Under the pieces are notes generated by a model. That model was not told where the DNA came from. It saw only the letters and a list, made by a program, of their open reading frames with translations, and did no database searches. From a virus, in the IMG/VR virus record IMGVR_UViG_3300046777_001756, positions 1-27,129 of that record: a DNA stretch of 27,129 bases; one strand, written 5' to 3'. The translations under genes were made by a program, and so were the position numbers. Positions 12,815 through 21,573 of this stretch are shown here, one piece after another. The stretch's first letter is position 1. Every line of letters begins with the position of its first letter.

Positions 12815-13639
12815 TTATTTACGTTCTTGTTTTGCGGCATCAAGTAGCCTTTTTTGTTGAGCTGTAAACTTGCTCTCCTCACGCGTTATGCGCTGCGTTT
12901 CGCTGCCCTTATCAGACGGCTTGCTTGCAAGTGCATTGAAGCGAGTTGTAAGAGTGCTCAACTCCTCTTTAAGTGTTCCGTTTTCAGCGCTCATCAACTC
13001 AACAACGCTTTGCAATTCCTTGGCGGCTGCAAATAGGTTTGAGTTAGTCGCCTTAAGCTCTTCAATGGCCGCGCTCATTTGCTCGTCAGAGCTTTGAGCT
13101 TGTGCCCCTGTCGATGCTTCCAGGAACATTTGTACTACTCCCATGGCATCAACCAAGAAACGACGGCCGTTTGCGTCTTGGTATTCTCCAGCGGATAGTG
13201 TGTAAACATCGGTTGTTTCACCGTATGTATAAGAATAAGTAAGTTTGGTGCCGACCTCGATGCTTTCTTGGTCGACATTCATTGACCACATTGATACCTG
13301 TGAAATCTCCGCGAAATGCTCAACGGCTTTTTTACTGAATACTTCCGAGCCCTCGGCTGCGTTTTCTTCTTTGCTTTGCGCAACTGCTTCAATGATTTCA
13401 ATGACAACGCCATCAGCATCTAGTACAATGCTCATGTTGTCCATTTCTACAAGTACGTGCGTTCCCTCGGGTGCAGGCACTTCATTTTCGCCATCAACAA
13501 CAAACACAGGCGTGCCAACTGTAAGGTCACCTTCCCATTTAAGCAATGTGCCATCCTCTAAGGTGGTCTCAAAAAATTTGCCTATCATTTTGGTGATGGT
13601 GGCAAACAGGCTTTTAATCTTTTCGAATTTCTCTTTCAT
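12815..13639 (-). CDS. scaffolding protein
   Basis: 274 residues. The N-terminal half is acidic and beta-like (LEDGTLLKWEGDLTVGTPVF and APEGTHVLVEMDNMSIVLD). From about residue 190 there is a long coiled coil (AAIEELKATNSNLFAAAKEL... NGTLKEELSTLTTRFNALAS), and the C-terminus is basic (TREESKFTAQQKRLLDAAKQ). A coiled coil ending in a basic tail that docks on the capsid protein is the usual scaffold design. It sits between the protease and the capsid gene, 26 bases before the latter, and is probably removed by that protease during maturation. Confidence 0.75.
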   Translation of the reverse strand: MKEKFEKIKSLFATITKMIGKFFETTLEDGTLLKWEGDLTVGTPVFVVDGENEVPAPEGTHVLVEMDNMSIVLDADGVVIEIIEAVAQSKEENAAEGSEVFSKKAVEHFAEISQVSMWSMNVDQESIEVGTKLTYSYTYGETTDVYTLSAGEYQDANGRRFLVDAMGVVQMFLEASTGAQAQSSDEQMSAAIEELKATNSNLFAAAKELQSVVELMSAENGTLKEELSTLTTRFNALASKPSDKGSETQRITREESKFTAQQKRLLDAAKQERK

Positions 13640-13657
13640 AAAGTTTCTATTTACTTT

Positions 13658-14287
13658 CTATTTACCTATTGTGCTAAGCTGTTTTACAATTTGCTCTAAG
13701 CCGCTGATAAATGCATCTATTTCGGTTTCGTGATTGCTAAATCCATCCGAAGTTTTACCGCTATCATATAGGGCAAAAACGCCTTCAATTGAGAATCCTT
13801 TGAACTCACCATCTTTGGCACGCTCGTAAACATCTGCGTCAGTAATTTTATAACTACAAATTACGGTACCATCGGTCTCATCTTTGAACCTCTCAGGAGC
13901 CGTGAATCCTTTTGCTTCGTCGATAGTGTAAAGCATGGTCATGAAAATGCCCTCAACTACTTGCTTGCCGTCGTGCTCGATGTTCACGTTATTGAAATTG
14001 CCACGGCGCGCGTAGTCAAATACTATATCCTTTATGGCCTGCTTGCCAAATTGCACGTAATACTCTTCTTTGGTCTTTGAATCATAGCGATAAATCGGCG
14101 TGTCGGCTGCTATCATTACGCCCGTGATGCTTTGCTCATCATCATTGAACTGATAATGCTGCTTTGCGCTGAATGTCTCGAACTGCTTTTCATGTGCAGG
14201 CGACTTGACAAGGCTGTTAAATGATACCGTTGTTTCAGGGTCGTTTAGGTCGATGCCTATGTCGTATAAGGGTAGGTCTCTTTTCAT
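13658..14287 (-). CDS. prohead maturation protease, XkdF-like serine protease
   Basis: 209 residues. Three landmarks of XkdF-like phage proteases (S78-related) are visible: ITGVMIAADTPIYR at about 54-67, the probable catalytic His105 in NVNIEHD, and the probable catalytic Ser166 in GEFKGFSIEGVF. The strand between them (KQVVEGIFMTMLY) also fits. It would cut scaffold and capsid protein in the prohead. Next gene is the scaffold, 18 bases on. Upstream is the tape-measure gene rather than the portal, an unusual order. The fold is well supported; substrates are inferred. Confidence 0.8.
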   Translation of the reverse strand: MKRDLPLYDIGIDLNDPETTVSFNSLVKSPAHEKQFETFSAKQHYQFNDDEQSITGVMIAADTPIYRYDSKTKEEYYVQFGKQAIKDIVFDYARRGNFNNVNIEHDGKQVVEGIFMTMLYTIDEAKGFTAPERFKDETDGTVICSYKITDADVYERAKDGEFKGFSIEGVFALYDSGKTSDGFSNHETEIDAFISGLEQIVKQLSTIGK

Positions 14288-14309
14288 ACTTATTGTGTTT
14301 TAGTGGTGT

Positions 14310-14367
14310 TATCCTAACATTGATTTGTGGTTATTTTAGTTTGGGAATTTTATCCGAACATTGATTT
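14310..14367. repeat. short direct repeat around the end of the tape-measure gene
   Basis: TATCCTAACATTGATTT (14310-14326) and TATCCGAACATTGATTT (14351-14367) match at 16 of 17 bases. The second copy holds the last four codons and the stop of the tape-measure gene; the first lies in the 62-base gap after it. This looks like a small duplication of the gene's end. Confidence 0.6.
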
Positions 14368-16782
14368 AGCTTCTTGCACGGCTACTTTGTTAGCCACTTC
14401 ATTAAAGTCATTGACCTCGAGCACCACAACAGGCGTAACCGTTGGCGTCGTTTGCGTGTTGGTTTGCGTGTTGGTGGTTGTCGTTTGTGTATTGGTTCCA
14501 ACGCTAAAACTAGACGCGCCCGCTCCGACGCCACCTGATAAGTTAGGCATTTGAGGCATTGAGCCGCCTTGGTATTGTTGAGCCGCCACGGCTGCCGCTT
14601 GGGTTACTCCTAGAACCGCCGCAAATCCACTAAATGGCTGCCCAAATGTTGCAGGTGAAGTTGCCACCGCTTTAACGATTGCGCTTGCTGTGTCCATAGC
14701 GATTTGAGCAATACGCAGCGCCTTATCCCTTTGGAACTGCGAGCGCTTAATCTTGTCCTCTTCTTGAAATGCGCGCACATCGGTTTGGTATTTAAGACGT
14801 GCGTACTTGTCATTAATGGCTTGCTTTTGTTGCTCGGTCAAACCTTGACGCGCCAGCTCCTTTTGTTGCTGTTGGGCAAGCACCGCGTTTTGTTGCTCGG
14901 CCGTTTGCTTAATGTCATTCAATCGGTTTTCTTCGGCTACTTTGACAAGGTCATTCAAAGCGCCTAATTGGTCAAGTGCTTTTTGCGCTATGTCGAGCAT
15001 GTTTTGAATCGACGCTAGTTTTTCCTCTAAGGTCTTTTTGTCTTGGGCCTTAATAGCGTCGTTCTTTTTCTTGTTGATTTCCTCAACTTTTTTGGCATGC
15101 TGCGCCTCGAGGACCTCGATGCCTTTTTTGTGTTGGTCTTCGGTGATTAGCTTTTCTTGTAGTGCCTTGTCGAGCGCTTTGCGTTCTTCGGCTTGGGTGT
15201 CTTCGAAATTGCGTAACTCTAATTGGTATTCGTCCATTATCAGCTTTTCGTACTGCGCCACCAAAGCAAGGCGTTCTTTTTCGGTTTCTTCCGTTTCCTT
15301 TAGCTTCTTTTCGTCGGCCTCTTTTTGCTTGGCGTAAGCCTCGTTTTGGTATTTTAGATTGAGGTCATTCTCGGCGTTCATTTGCGCTATTTTAAGCGTT
15401 TGCACCTGTTCGGATTGCGCGCCATAGTGCTTAGTGGCTAAGGCGATTTCTGCGGTGTATTTATCCTGAATGGCTTTGAACTCTTTTTCTTCTGATGTCA
15501 TGGTAAGCGTTTGAGCATCGGCTAAGAAGCCTTTGATTTGCGCCAGCTCTTCGTCGCGTTTCTTTTTACGCTCAACCGCACGATCATTTGCTTTTTTAAC
15601 CGCTTCGGCATTTGACACCTCAATAGCGTTTAGATTGTCGACATTCGCTTTGTACTGGTCTTTAATGTCTTTATTGCCTTCTGCTATAAACTTTTTCAAG
15701 TCCTTTGCGCGCTTGCTGTCGGCATCACCTAATTTAATCAATAGGTCAAGTTCTGCCCGGTACGCGTCTTGTTTGACCTTTAGCTCTGCTAGGATGGCCC
15801 GACCTGTTTTTAGCATCTCGGTGCGTTTCTTTTGTTCAAGCGCTGTGGTGTCTTTTCCTGCGGCCTTAGCCATATTAATTTCATGGTCATAGCGCGCCGC
15901 AATTTTGCTTTGTTCGCGGCTCAGCTCATTCACACGTAAGTCAGTTTCCTTTTTGGTGTAGTTGCTGCGCGCTTGGCTGTTCTTTTTATTCTTAGCTGTT
16001 ACGTCGTCATCAACAACGCCAAAGAATTGCAGCACCTTGGTAACGCCTGAGAATTTACCAATTACAGATACTACCTTTTCAAAGTTGGCGATAAGCAAGC
16101 CAACGCCCGCAACTAACGCGCCGATGCCTGTGGACAACATAGCGATGCGAAGCAACTTTATGGCGCCTGTTGATTGACCGACCGCTATGGTGTATAGCCT
16201 TTCCCAAGCCGTACGTAATTGCAAGCCTAGCACGCTTTCTTTATTGAGTGCTACAGCGATGGTATTTATTGAGTTAGCAATACCCTGCACGGCTTGCAGC
16301 TTTACCATTGTTTTCATGAGGTTCTCATTCTCTATGCCGGTCAAGGCAATAGCACTTTGAACGCCCTCGAATACGGCAACACCTGTTTGCACGCCTTGAA
16401 CCGCGGTGTCCAAACCTACAAAATCAGAACTCAAAGCCGTTGTTTGGCTTCGAATGTCTCCCATTCTATCGGTAAGGGTAGCCGCTGCCCTAATAGCGCT
16501 TTGGCCAATTGGTGAGCTATCCCCTGCTGCGATGGCGATTGATTGGTATTCGCGTACCACTTTGCCGAGTTGACGCATGGAAAGACCTGCAGCTTCGACC
16601 TTTTTATTAAGCGCATCGAGCTGTTGGGCAAAATCGTCGTTTGCCTTGCTGTCGGATAGGTTGTTTTGCGTCTTATCCACCTCTTTATTGAGGTTGTTTA
16701 GCGCCTTATCAAAATTATTGATGTCGTTTATCGTGTTGCCCGTGTCTACTCGCACGGTGTAAACTGCTTGCTTATCTGCCAT
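14350..16782 (-). CDS. tape measure protein
   Basis: 810 residues. N-terminal part with helices typical of tape measures (TVRVDTGNTINDINNFDKAL, then long coiled coil), a hydrophobic stretch at about 205-235 (IAMLSTGIGALVAGVGLLIANF), then some 350 residues of Lys/Glu/Gln-rich coiled coil (about 265-650) and an Ala/Gly-rich end with a Thr/Gln/Asn linker (TQTTTTNTQTNTQTTPT). It sets tail length, coats the inner tail during assembly and helps DNA enter the cell. At the usual 0.15 nm per residue this suggests a tail of roughly 120 nm, so a siphovirus; no sheath protein is visible in the window. Confidence 0.9.
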   Translation of the reverse strand: MADKQAVYTVRVDTGNTINDINNFDKALNNLNKEVDKTQNNLSDSKANDDFAQQLDALNKKVEAAGLSMRQLGKVVREYQSIAIAAGDSSPIGQSAIRAAATLTDRMGDIRSQTTALSSDFVGLDTAVQGVQTGVAVFEGVQSAIALTGIENENLMKTMVKLQAVQGIANSINTIAVALNKESVLGLQLRTAWERLYTIAVGQSTGAIKLLRIAMLSTGIGALVAGVGLLIANFEKVVSVIGKFSGVTKVLQFFGVVDDDVTAKNKKNSQARSNYTKKETDLRVNELSREQSKIAARYDHEINMAKAAGKDTTALEQKKRTEMLKTGRAILAELKVKQDAYRAELDLLIKLGDADSKRAKDLKKFIAEGNKDIKDQYKANVDNLNAIEVSNAEAVKKANDRAVERKKKRDEELAQIKGFLADAQTLTMTSEEKEFKAIQDKYTAEIALATKHYGAQSEQVQTLKIAQMNAENDLNLKYQNEAYAKQKEADEKKLKETEETEKERLALVAQYEKLIMDEYQLELRNFEDTQAEERKALDKALQEKLITEDQHKKGIEVLEAQHAKKVEEINKKKNDAIKAQDKKTLEEKLASIQNMLDIAQKALDQLGALNDLVKVAEENRLNDIKQTAEQQNAVLAQQQQKELARQGLTEQQKQAINDKYARLKYQTDVRAFQEEDKIKRSQFQRDKALRIAQIAMDTASAIVKAVATSPATFGQPFSGFAAVLGVTQAAAVAAQQYQGGSMPQMPNLSGGVGAGASSFSVGTNTQTTTTNTQTNTQTTPTVTPVVVLEVNDFNEVANKVAVQEAKSMFG

Positions 16783-19055
16783 TATCCTATGTATTTTAAG
16801 AGTTCGGTTTTTGTTGAGTTGTCGTTTGTTGGATTGTAGTCCTGTATCTTTTGAAGGCGATAGATAACGCCGTCAATATTGAGTAAATAGCGGAAATCTA
16901 GCGCGTAAATATCCGACTCATTCCAGCGCATTGAGCATTTGACCAATCGGCCGTAACGCGAAACAAGTTCTTTGATAAATTGCTCATGGTATTCGTACAA
17001 ATTACGCTGAGTGTAACTTGGTGCCGAATAATAAACAATGTCAGGAACTCCAAAATTATCGTCAAAGGTTGGGTCGTCGATGTCGTCCAAATGCCCAACA
17101 TACGGGTAAGCGCTGTAATTGTGTGAAGTGCCTGCCTCGTCTTTGATTTTAAAGTGAACGTCTCGAAGCCTACCAACTTGAACAATGAAAGGTTTTCCCC
17201 TATACGGCTGCACGGTTGTTACTCCTAGTTCGTCGGTTGTAGCTGAGAATAAACGAGGCACAACCAATCCTGTATAGCTGGTTTCGTTTTCGGGAATGTC
17301 GGCAAGCGGCACTTGCTGAAATGGCAGTAAGTATTTTGTTTCGCTGTTAACTAACTGCGCTTCATTGACAAGTTCAAAAGCTCCATATTGGTCGCCTTGC
17401 TCGTTCTGATACTTTTGATTGTAGAAATCAGATGAAGGCGCAAAATTGAACAAGTAACGTTTTGACGCGAAGTTGACCGATGGCACGATTTCGATTTGCT
17501 CTTTTTCGTCGAGCTTATACGTAACGATTAGCGCCTCATTGCTTGGCTTGTAGTAATCGGTAAAAGGCTCAATCAGTAGCTTAGTAGGCTCGAACTTGTC
17601 AGGAGATACCAAAAGATTGTACATTTTACAAAGGCCATTAAAGAAGTCGGCGCCCGTCAAGTCGGGAAGCAACGCGGATAAATAGACCGTGCTTCCTGCT
17701 GTAAGTTCGGCGGCTTGCTTTTCAAAGTTGACTTGGGTGTCAATACTTGAAACTTGCACCGAGTAGCTGATGTTTTGCCCTGAATAGCTCGCGAGGTCCA
17801 TACCTGTAAACGCAATCACAAGGCGAAGCGATACACGAACTTCGTCGTTTATTTCCATGTTGAATTGACGCGCATAATCGAAGTCAATTGTAAATGATTG
17901 GCTTAATGAAGTCGAGGTAATAGGACCTGTATAAACGTCCTCAATCGCCAACACAGCGTTATTCTTGTAGATGACTGCGCGCAGCGTGTAGGTAGCGTTT
18001 ACGCCTATGACTGTGGCGCCTCCTAAATCAAAATTTAAGTCGATAACATGGCGGCCGACATAGTGGAAATTAAACAAGCCGCGAACCGCCGCGCGAAATA
18101 GCGCAGGCACTTGTCCGACCATTTGTGATCGCAAATCGGTTACTACAAATACGTCAATTGCATCTGCAAAAGTAGCTGTGCCAAAACTAGGAATGTACTC
18201 AGGTGTCCCGTTGTTATCTATAAGTGTAACGCTTCCGACTTGCTGCGCCTCAATAATGTAAGTACCTGCCGTTATCTCAGCATTTAGCGCGCTATCATTC
18301 AAAGCCTGCGCGGGTGTGATTGCTGGCTTTTGTCCACCTTGATAAGCTAATGCCCTGCGTTTAAAGAACGCGCTTTCTAAGAACGCGCTATCCCAAGTCA
18401 AGCCCGCTTTTATGAATAGCTTTTGCAGGATGCCGTATAAAAATACTTGGAGTGGCATTTGGTCGATGTCGAATTTCTCGGGTTGGTTGCGCGGAAATCC
18501 GTAATCAATAAGGCCGTAATAGTAGCCGATGCCACCCCAATCGCCGCCCGTGTTTATTGGTGTGGTTACCCCGTTTATGTAGTTGTAGCCGTCCCAAGTT
18601 TCAGTAACACGGCTCAACACCAAAGGATGGTCGAACTCACTAAAATCGAGCTCATTTACTTTGATTTGCTGTAAGCGTGAAATGTAGTCGATAACTTCGC
18701 TAACTAGCGACACCTCAAACGTCCAAAAACCGCCGTTGCGCTTACATGAGAGTAGCTGAGCCGTGCCGTTGAATTGCAGCAAGCCTTTTTGATACACCTG
18801 TGCGGGTGCTTTAATTGTAGGGTCAAAATCAATGAGCGTGCTTTGTTGTCCGTTCGGGTCGGCCGCCGAGGTCATTTGAAAGATGCTATTGAATAGCGCC
18901 TGATTGATTGCCGTGCCGGGTAGCGTAATTGTTTTGGAGCTCGCGCCGCTTCGCTTTGACAAGTCGGCTAGTTCGGTAACGCTAAAGGAAAACGGAAACG
19001 TCGGCCGCTCCGCTAATTGGACAAGCTGCCCATTTATGTAGAGTTCGGTGTCCAT
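16782..19055 (-). CDS. large tail / baseplate protein (757 aa), hub-like
   Basis: 757 residues starting MDTELYINGQLVQLAERPTF. Beta-rich with few charged helices. The first 150 residues (FPFSFSVTELADLSKRSGA, SKTITLPGTAIN, then GGFWTFEVSL) resemble a conserved tail protein of Bacteroidota siphoviruses, and the C-terminal part (FIKELVSRYGRLVKCSMRWNESDIYALDFR) is beta/alpha. Next to the tape measure, this is where baseplate hub or tail-tip genes sit in siphoviruses. No peptidase or glycosidase motif seen. Start and neighbouring genes overlap by one base on each side. Hub role is inferred from place and size. Confidence 0.65.
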   Translation of the reverse strand: MDTELYINGQLVQLAERPTFPFSFSVTELADLSKRSGASSKTITLPGTAINQALFNSIFQMTSAADPNGQQSTLIDFDPTIKAPAQVYQKGLLQFNGTAQLLSCKRNGGFWTFEVSLVSEVIDYISRLQQIKVNELDFSEFDHPLVLSRVTETWDGYNYINGVTTPINTGGDWGGIGYYYGLIDYGFPRNQPEKFDIDQMPLQVFLYGILQKLFIKAGLTWDSAFLESAFFKRRALAYQGGQKPAITPAQALNDSALNAEITAGTYIIEAQQVGSVTLIDNNGTPEYIPSFGTATFADAIDVFVVTDLRSQMVGQVPALFRAAVRGLFNFHYVGRHVIDLNFDLGGATVIGVNATYTLRAVIYKNNAVLAIEDVYTGPITSTSLSQSFTIDFDYARQFNMEINDEVRVSLRLVIAFTGMDLASYSGQNISYSVQVSSIDTQVNFEKQAAELTAGSTVYLSALLPDLTGADFFNGLCKMYNLLVSPDKFEPTKLLIEPFTDYYKPSNEALIVTYKLDEKEQIEIVPSVNFASKRYLFNFAPSSDFYNQKYQNEQGDQYGAFELVNEAQLVNSETKYLLPFQQVPLADIPENETSYTGLVVPRLFSATTDELGVTTVQPYRGKPFIVQVGRLRDVHFKIKDEAGTSHNYSAYPYVGHLDDIDDPTFDDNFGVPDIVYYSAPSYTQRNLYEYHEQFIKELVSRYGRLVKCSMRWNESDIYALDFRYLLNIDGVIYRLQKIQDYNPTNDNSTKTELLKYIG

Positions 19056-20260
19056 TAGTTCAATTGGCTTTGATAGGTGTATGTGCGCTCTAGAGTTACT
19101 TGCTCTTGAATCAATCCGTTTCGTTTACGCGTTTTGAGCTCATAGCTTGTATTGGTTACTTTGACGGGTTCGAATCCGCTTTCGGTTTCAAGATAGACCT
19201 TAGGGCTTTCAAATAATGAAGCAACTAACCATTGCTGCACCTCGGGCGCTATCCAGTCGCTATTAAGCACCATTTGCCCTGTTGATTGTTTTGAGGCCGT
19301 TACGTTTTGCCCCTGATAAATTGGGTATGTGTGCCCGCCCTCAATCCATGCGCCTTTGTTTCTTTCGTAATCCTGCGAGGTTATATCAGCGCTTTCAATG
19401 CTATCCATTTCAAAACTGAAAGAATCCCACACACCAAACTTATTGAGCCAATGCAGGCGCCTAATCGGGTACCGCTTGCAGTCGAAATCTAACCAAAAAG
19501 CAAACTCTTCGCTGAATCCTGTGTAAGTTCCTGCGCCAAGTCCTTTGGCTTGCACGGTGTAGTAAGCCGAGTTTTCAAAATCAGGCGTTGTGATGGTGGT
19601 ATTCGCCACAATTGTAGCAGGTGAGCAGTCGATTACTACAAGCTCATTTGTGAGGATATTGATTGTATCAGTTGCAACAACGCTATTTGCTAGGTTGTAA
19701 AGCGTGAATACGAAATCAATGTTTTTTGCTATGGAAAGCACACCTAAAAAGGCTCTTTGGTCTAATCCAACAAATGCCTTTTTGCTGCGCGGCCAATAAG
19801 TCAAGAAATCAACTGTATTTGGAAATGCTGTAAACGGATTGCTGCGCGATGCGTCGTAATTGCGGTAGTCCCAATTGATAAAATCAACGTGAGTAAGCGC
19901 GGCGTTTATAGCAACGTAAGCCGTTGCGGTCGCTGAATCCTCCAAAGCGGGCGGGGTGCCGTATTTCTCAAAGACCTCAATATACACCTTTGCAAAGGCA
20001 TTGACGTAATTTGTAAGCAATGAGCCGTCGGTTATCAAATCAGAGCTTAAATAGCTGCGCAATACACCCTCGGCATTGAACTTACCGCTATCCGTTGTCT
20101 CTAAAAATGTTTCATGCGTCGAATGATACACGCCGTTGATGTAGAGCTTAACAATGAAGCTAAAGTTAGGCTGCGCGGCTTCCGTGCTGCTAAATGTCCA
20201 TTCGTAAGGGTTGCATCCGGGCGCTACTCTTTGAGGGCCCTGCGTTAATGTTATTGCCAT
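19055..20260 (-). CDS. tail / distal-tail-like protein (401 aa)
   Basis: 401 residues starting MAITLTQGPQRVAPGCNPYE. Beta-sandwich-like throughout: an N-terminal Ig-like region (EWTFSSTEAAQPNFSFIVKLYIN), a middle with FDCKRYPIRRLHWLNKFGVWDSFSFEMDS, and an end (ETESGFEPVKVTNTSYELKTRK) that could be a jelly roll. It pairs with the 757-residue gene and overlaps it by one base, and overlaps the previous gene by 10. Probable role: ring at the tail tip to which hub and fibres attach. No named domain recognised with certainty. Confidence 0.6.
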   Translation of the reverse strand: MAITLTQGPQRVAPGCNPYEWTFSSTEAAQPNFSFIVKLYINGVYHSTHETFLETTDSGKFNAEGVLRSYLSSDLITDGSLLTNYVNAFAKVYIEVFEKYGTPPALEDSATATAYVAINAALTHVDFINWDYRNYDASRSNPFTAFPNTVDFLTYWPRSKKAFVGLDQRAFLGVLSIAKNIDFVFTLYNLANSVVATDTINILTNELVVIDCSPATIVANTTITTPDFENSAYYTVQAKGLGAGTYTGFSEEFAFWLDFDCKRYPIRRLHWLNKFGVWDSFSFEMDSIESADITSQDYERNKGAWIEGGHTYPIYQGQNVTASKQSTGQMVLNSDWIAPEVQQWLVASLFESPKVYLETESGFEPVKVTNTSYELKTRKRNGLIQEQVTLERTYTYQSQLN

Positions 20261-20787
20261 GTATTAGTGTTTCGTTCAAATTTAACGTCAAATTGTAAGC
20301 CCGTGAGCGCTGTGAGGTCCTCGCCTATGCTAGTCAATAGCTCATCAGTAAAAACCATTTCAGTAATACGCTTGGCCTGTAAGCCGTGCCGCTTTATGCT
20401 GTATGCTGTTGCGTATGCTTGGCGCATATCGCCACCTTTCCAACCTTGAATAGCTTTCGCCATTTTTTCACTTATTCCCTCATAACGGAAGGAATAAGGT
20501 GAGCCTTTCATTTGAGGCCTGCGATAGGTGTAACCCTCTTTGGTGGGTAGAGCATTGACACCCTCGTCAACAAAATTATAGTAGCTATCCGCTTGGATTT
20601 GAAAAGATAGCACGCCTGTTGGGAAGTAGGCAACCGATTGAGCGAGCGCACCTGAGTTGCTTGCTTTTGCTAGTATGGCCTCGCGTAGCTGTTGCGTTAC
20701 GTCGTTTGCAATTCCGAGTATCAGCTTTTCGTACTCGCTTTGTGGAGCTGCGTTGCCTGTTATACCTAAATCACTAAGATTGACCAT
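20251..20787 (-). CDS. tail-completion-like protein (HK97 gp10-like)
   Basis: 178 residues starting MVNLSDLGITGNAAPQSEYE. The order helix - VTQQLREAILAKASNSGALAQSV - strands - DSYYNFVDEGVNALPTKEG - helical end is like HK97 gp10 family neck proteins, with the Y-x-x-F-V-(D/E)-x-G block near the middle as the best marker. Such proteins close the tail top before head joining. The gene overlaps the -1 frameshift product by 14 bases. Moderate confidence. Confidence 0.6.
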   Translation of the reverse strand: MVNLSDLGITGNAAPQSEYEKLILGIANDVTQQLREAILAKASNSGALAQSVAYFPTGVLSFQIQADSYYNFVDEGVNALPTKEGYTYRRPQMKGSPYSFRYEGISEKMAKAIQGWKGGDMRQAYATAYSIKRHGLQAKRITEMVFTDELLTSIGEDLTALTGLQFDVKFERNTNTWQ

Positions 20788-21049
20788 TAATTATAGTGCT
20801 TCGCTGTTGTTTGACACGTAAGTAATTTTGCCAAAAAAGGAACTTTTGATAAGGCATGGCGCCGATTTCTGCGACGGGTATGTTTAGTTCTTTCGCCACC
20901 AAGACAAACGAAGTCGTGAAATGATACCACGCATCCTCGTTGCCTTTTGCCTCTTCTTTAGGAGCCTCTCCGTCGTCTTCGCTGCTATCCTCATCCTCGC
21001 TATCTGAATCCCCGAAATAGCGAGCTTCCAACTTTCGTAATTCGACAAA
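20774..21049 (-). CDS. -1 frameshift extension of the tail-assembly chaperone (gpGT-like)
   Basis: Open frame of 91 residues reached by a -1 shift on the nine T's at 21047-21055. It begins FVELRKLEARYFGDSDSEDE, has a very acidic stretch (DSDSEDEDSSEDDGEAPKEE) and ends in a compact helical domain (DAWYHFTTSFVLVAKELNIP, then YQKFLFWQNYLRVKQQ). It has no ATG (only a TTG at 21031), so it is expected only as part of a fusion of about 266 residues. Its composition looks far more protein-like than the Arg/Lys-rich tail made by frame 0, and acidic linker plus small helical domain is what T-type chaperone extensions look like. Confidence 0.7.
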   Translation of the reverse strand, partial: FVELRKLEARYFGDSDSEDEDSSEDDGEAPKEEAKGNEDAWYHFTTSFVLVAKELNIPVAEIGAMPYQKFLFWQNYLRVKQQRSTIINGQS

Positions 21050-21573
21050 AAAAAATTATAGAAGTTCCAAAATTCCTCGCCGTCAAAGTGCTCCGCAAAT
21101 AGCTTTTCACGCCTTTCGTTTGGATTTATGACCTGTTGGTGCGCATCCTCTTGGTGATAGCTCATGCCTTGCTCAACATACATAATAGCGACTAGCCGCT
21201 CGGGGTGTGCGTATAGGCTTTCGACATCGAGTAGCTTCGCGTCAATGATTTGACCCGTTGACCATGCGCCAAAGTTGGGTGTAAACTTGAACTTTTGGCC
21301 TTTTACCTCGATTAGCTCACGCGGCTCTTTGTATTTGTAGGTCGATAGGAGCGAAATATAATGATCCGAAATCTGCAAAACGTCGTCAACGTCAATACGC
21401 CGCGCTTGGTTCATTGGTATTTCAAGCATGATTGCAACAACTTGAGTGCGAAATTCTAGGTTTTGCAGCAATGCCGTAAACTTTCGGTCATCAAATCCCT
21501 CGAGCAATTTTAGCCACATCGCGACTTGTCCGATTTTGATTTGTGAAATTGATGTTTTGAATTGGTGTGTCAT
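20884..21573 (-). CDS. putative tail-assembly chaperone, frame-0 product (gpG-like)
   Basis: 229 residues if no frameshift happens. Residues 1-172 look real: helical N-terminus, VKGQKFKFTPNFGAWSTGQIID (strand plus helix), LYAHPERLVAIMYVEQG, and FWNFYNFF just before the T run. After the slip site frame 0 gives an Arg/Lys-rich end (MRIAAKTTERLLKKRQKATR), a shadow of the acidic sequence in the other frame. Together with the -1 product this resembles the G/GT pair of lambda, which loads the tape measure. It lies between terminase and tail genes; in lambda the pair lies next to the tape measure. It starts 4 bases before the terminase gene ends. Confidence 0.7.
   Translation of the reverse strand: MTHQFKTSISQIKIGQVAMWLKLLEGFDDRKFTALLQNLEFRTQVVAIMLEIPMNQARRIDVDDVLQISDHYISLLSTYKYKEPRELIEVKGQKFKFTPNFGAWSTGQIIDAKLLDVESLYAHPERLVAIMYVEQGMSYHQEDAHQQVINPNERREKLFAEHFDGEEFWNFYNFFLSNYESWKLAISGIQIARMRIAAKTTERLLKKRQKATRMRGIISRLRLSWWRKN
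21047..21057 (-). other. probable -1 ribosomal frameshift site (T9)
   Basis: Minus strand reads AAT TTT TTT TTG in frame 0 at codons 173-176, so the heptamer T TTT TTT is in the correct phase for tandem slippage by -1. After the slip the reading goes TTT GTC GAA TTA CGA into the acidic extension. I could not find a clear downstream stimulatory hairpin by eye. A sequencing or assembly error in the nine T's is possible and would make this one plain gene. Confidence 0.65.

Noticed and set aside
13245-13733. 162-residue plus-strand open frame opposite the scaffold and protease genes
   Set aside because: Ser/Thr-rich shadow spanning two real genes and the gap between them; no coding features.
14440-14510. 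DNA repeat near the end of the tape-measure gene
   Set aside because: It is the codon pattern of a Thr/Gln/Asn linker and not a separate element.
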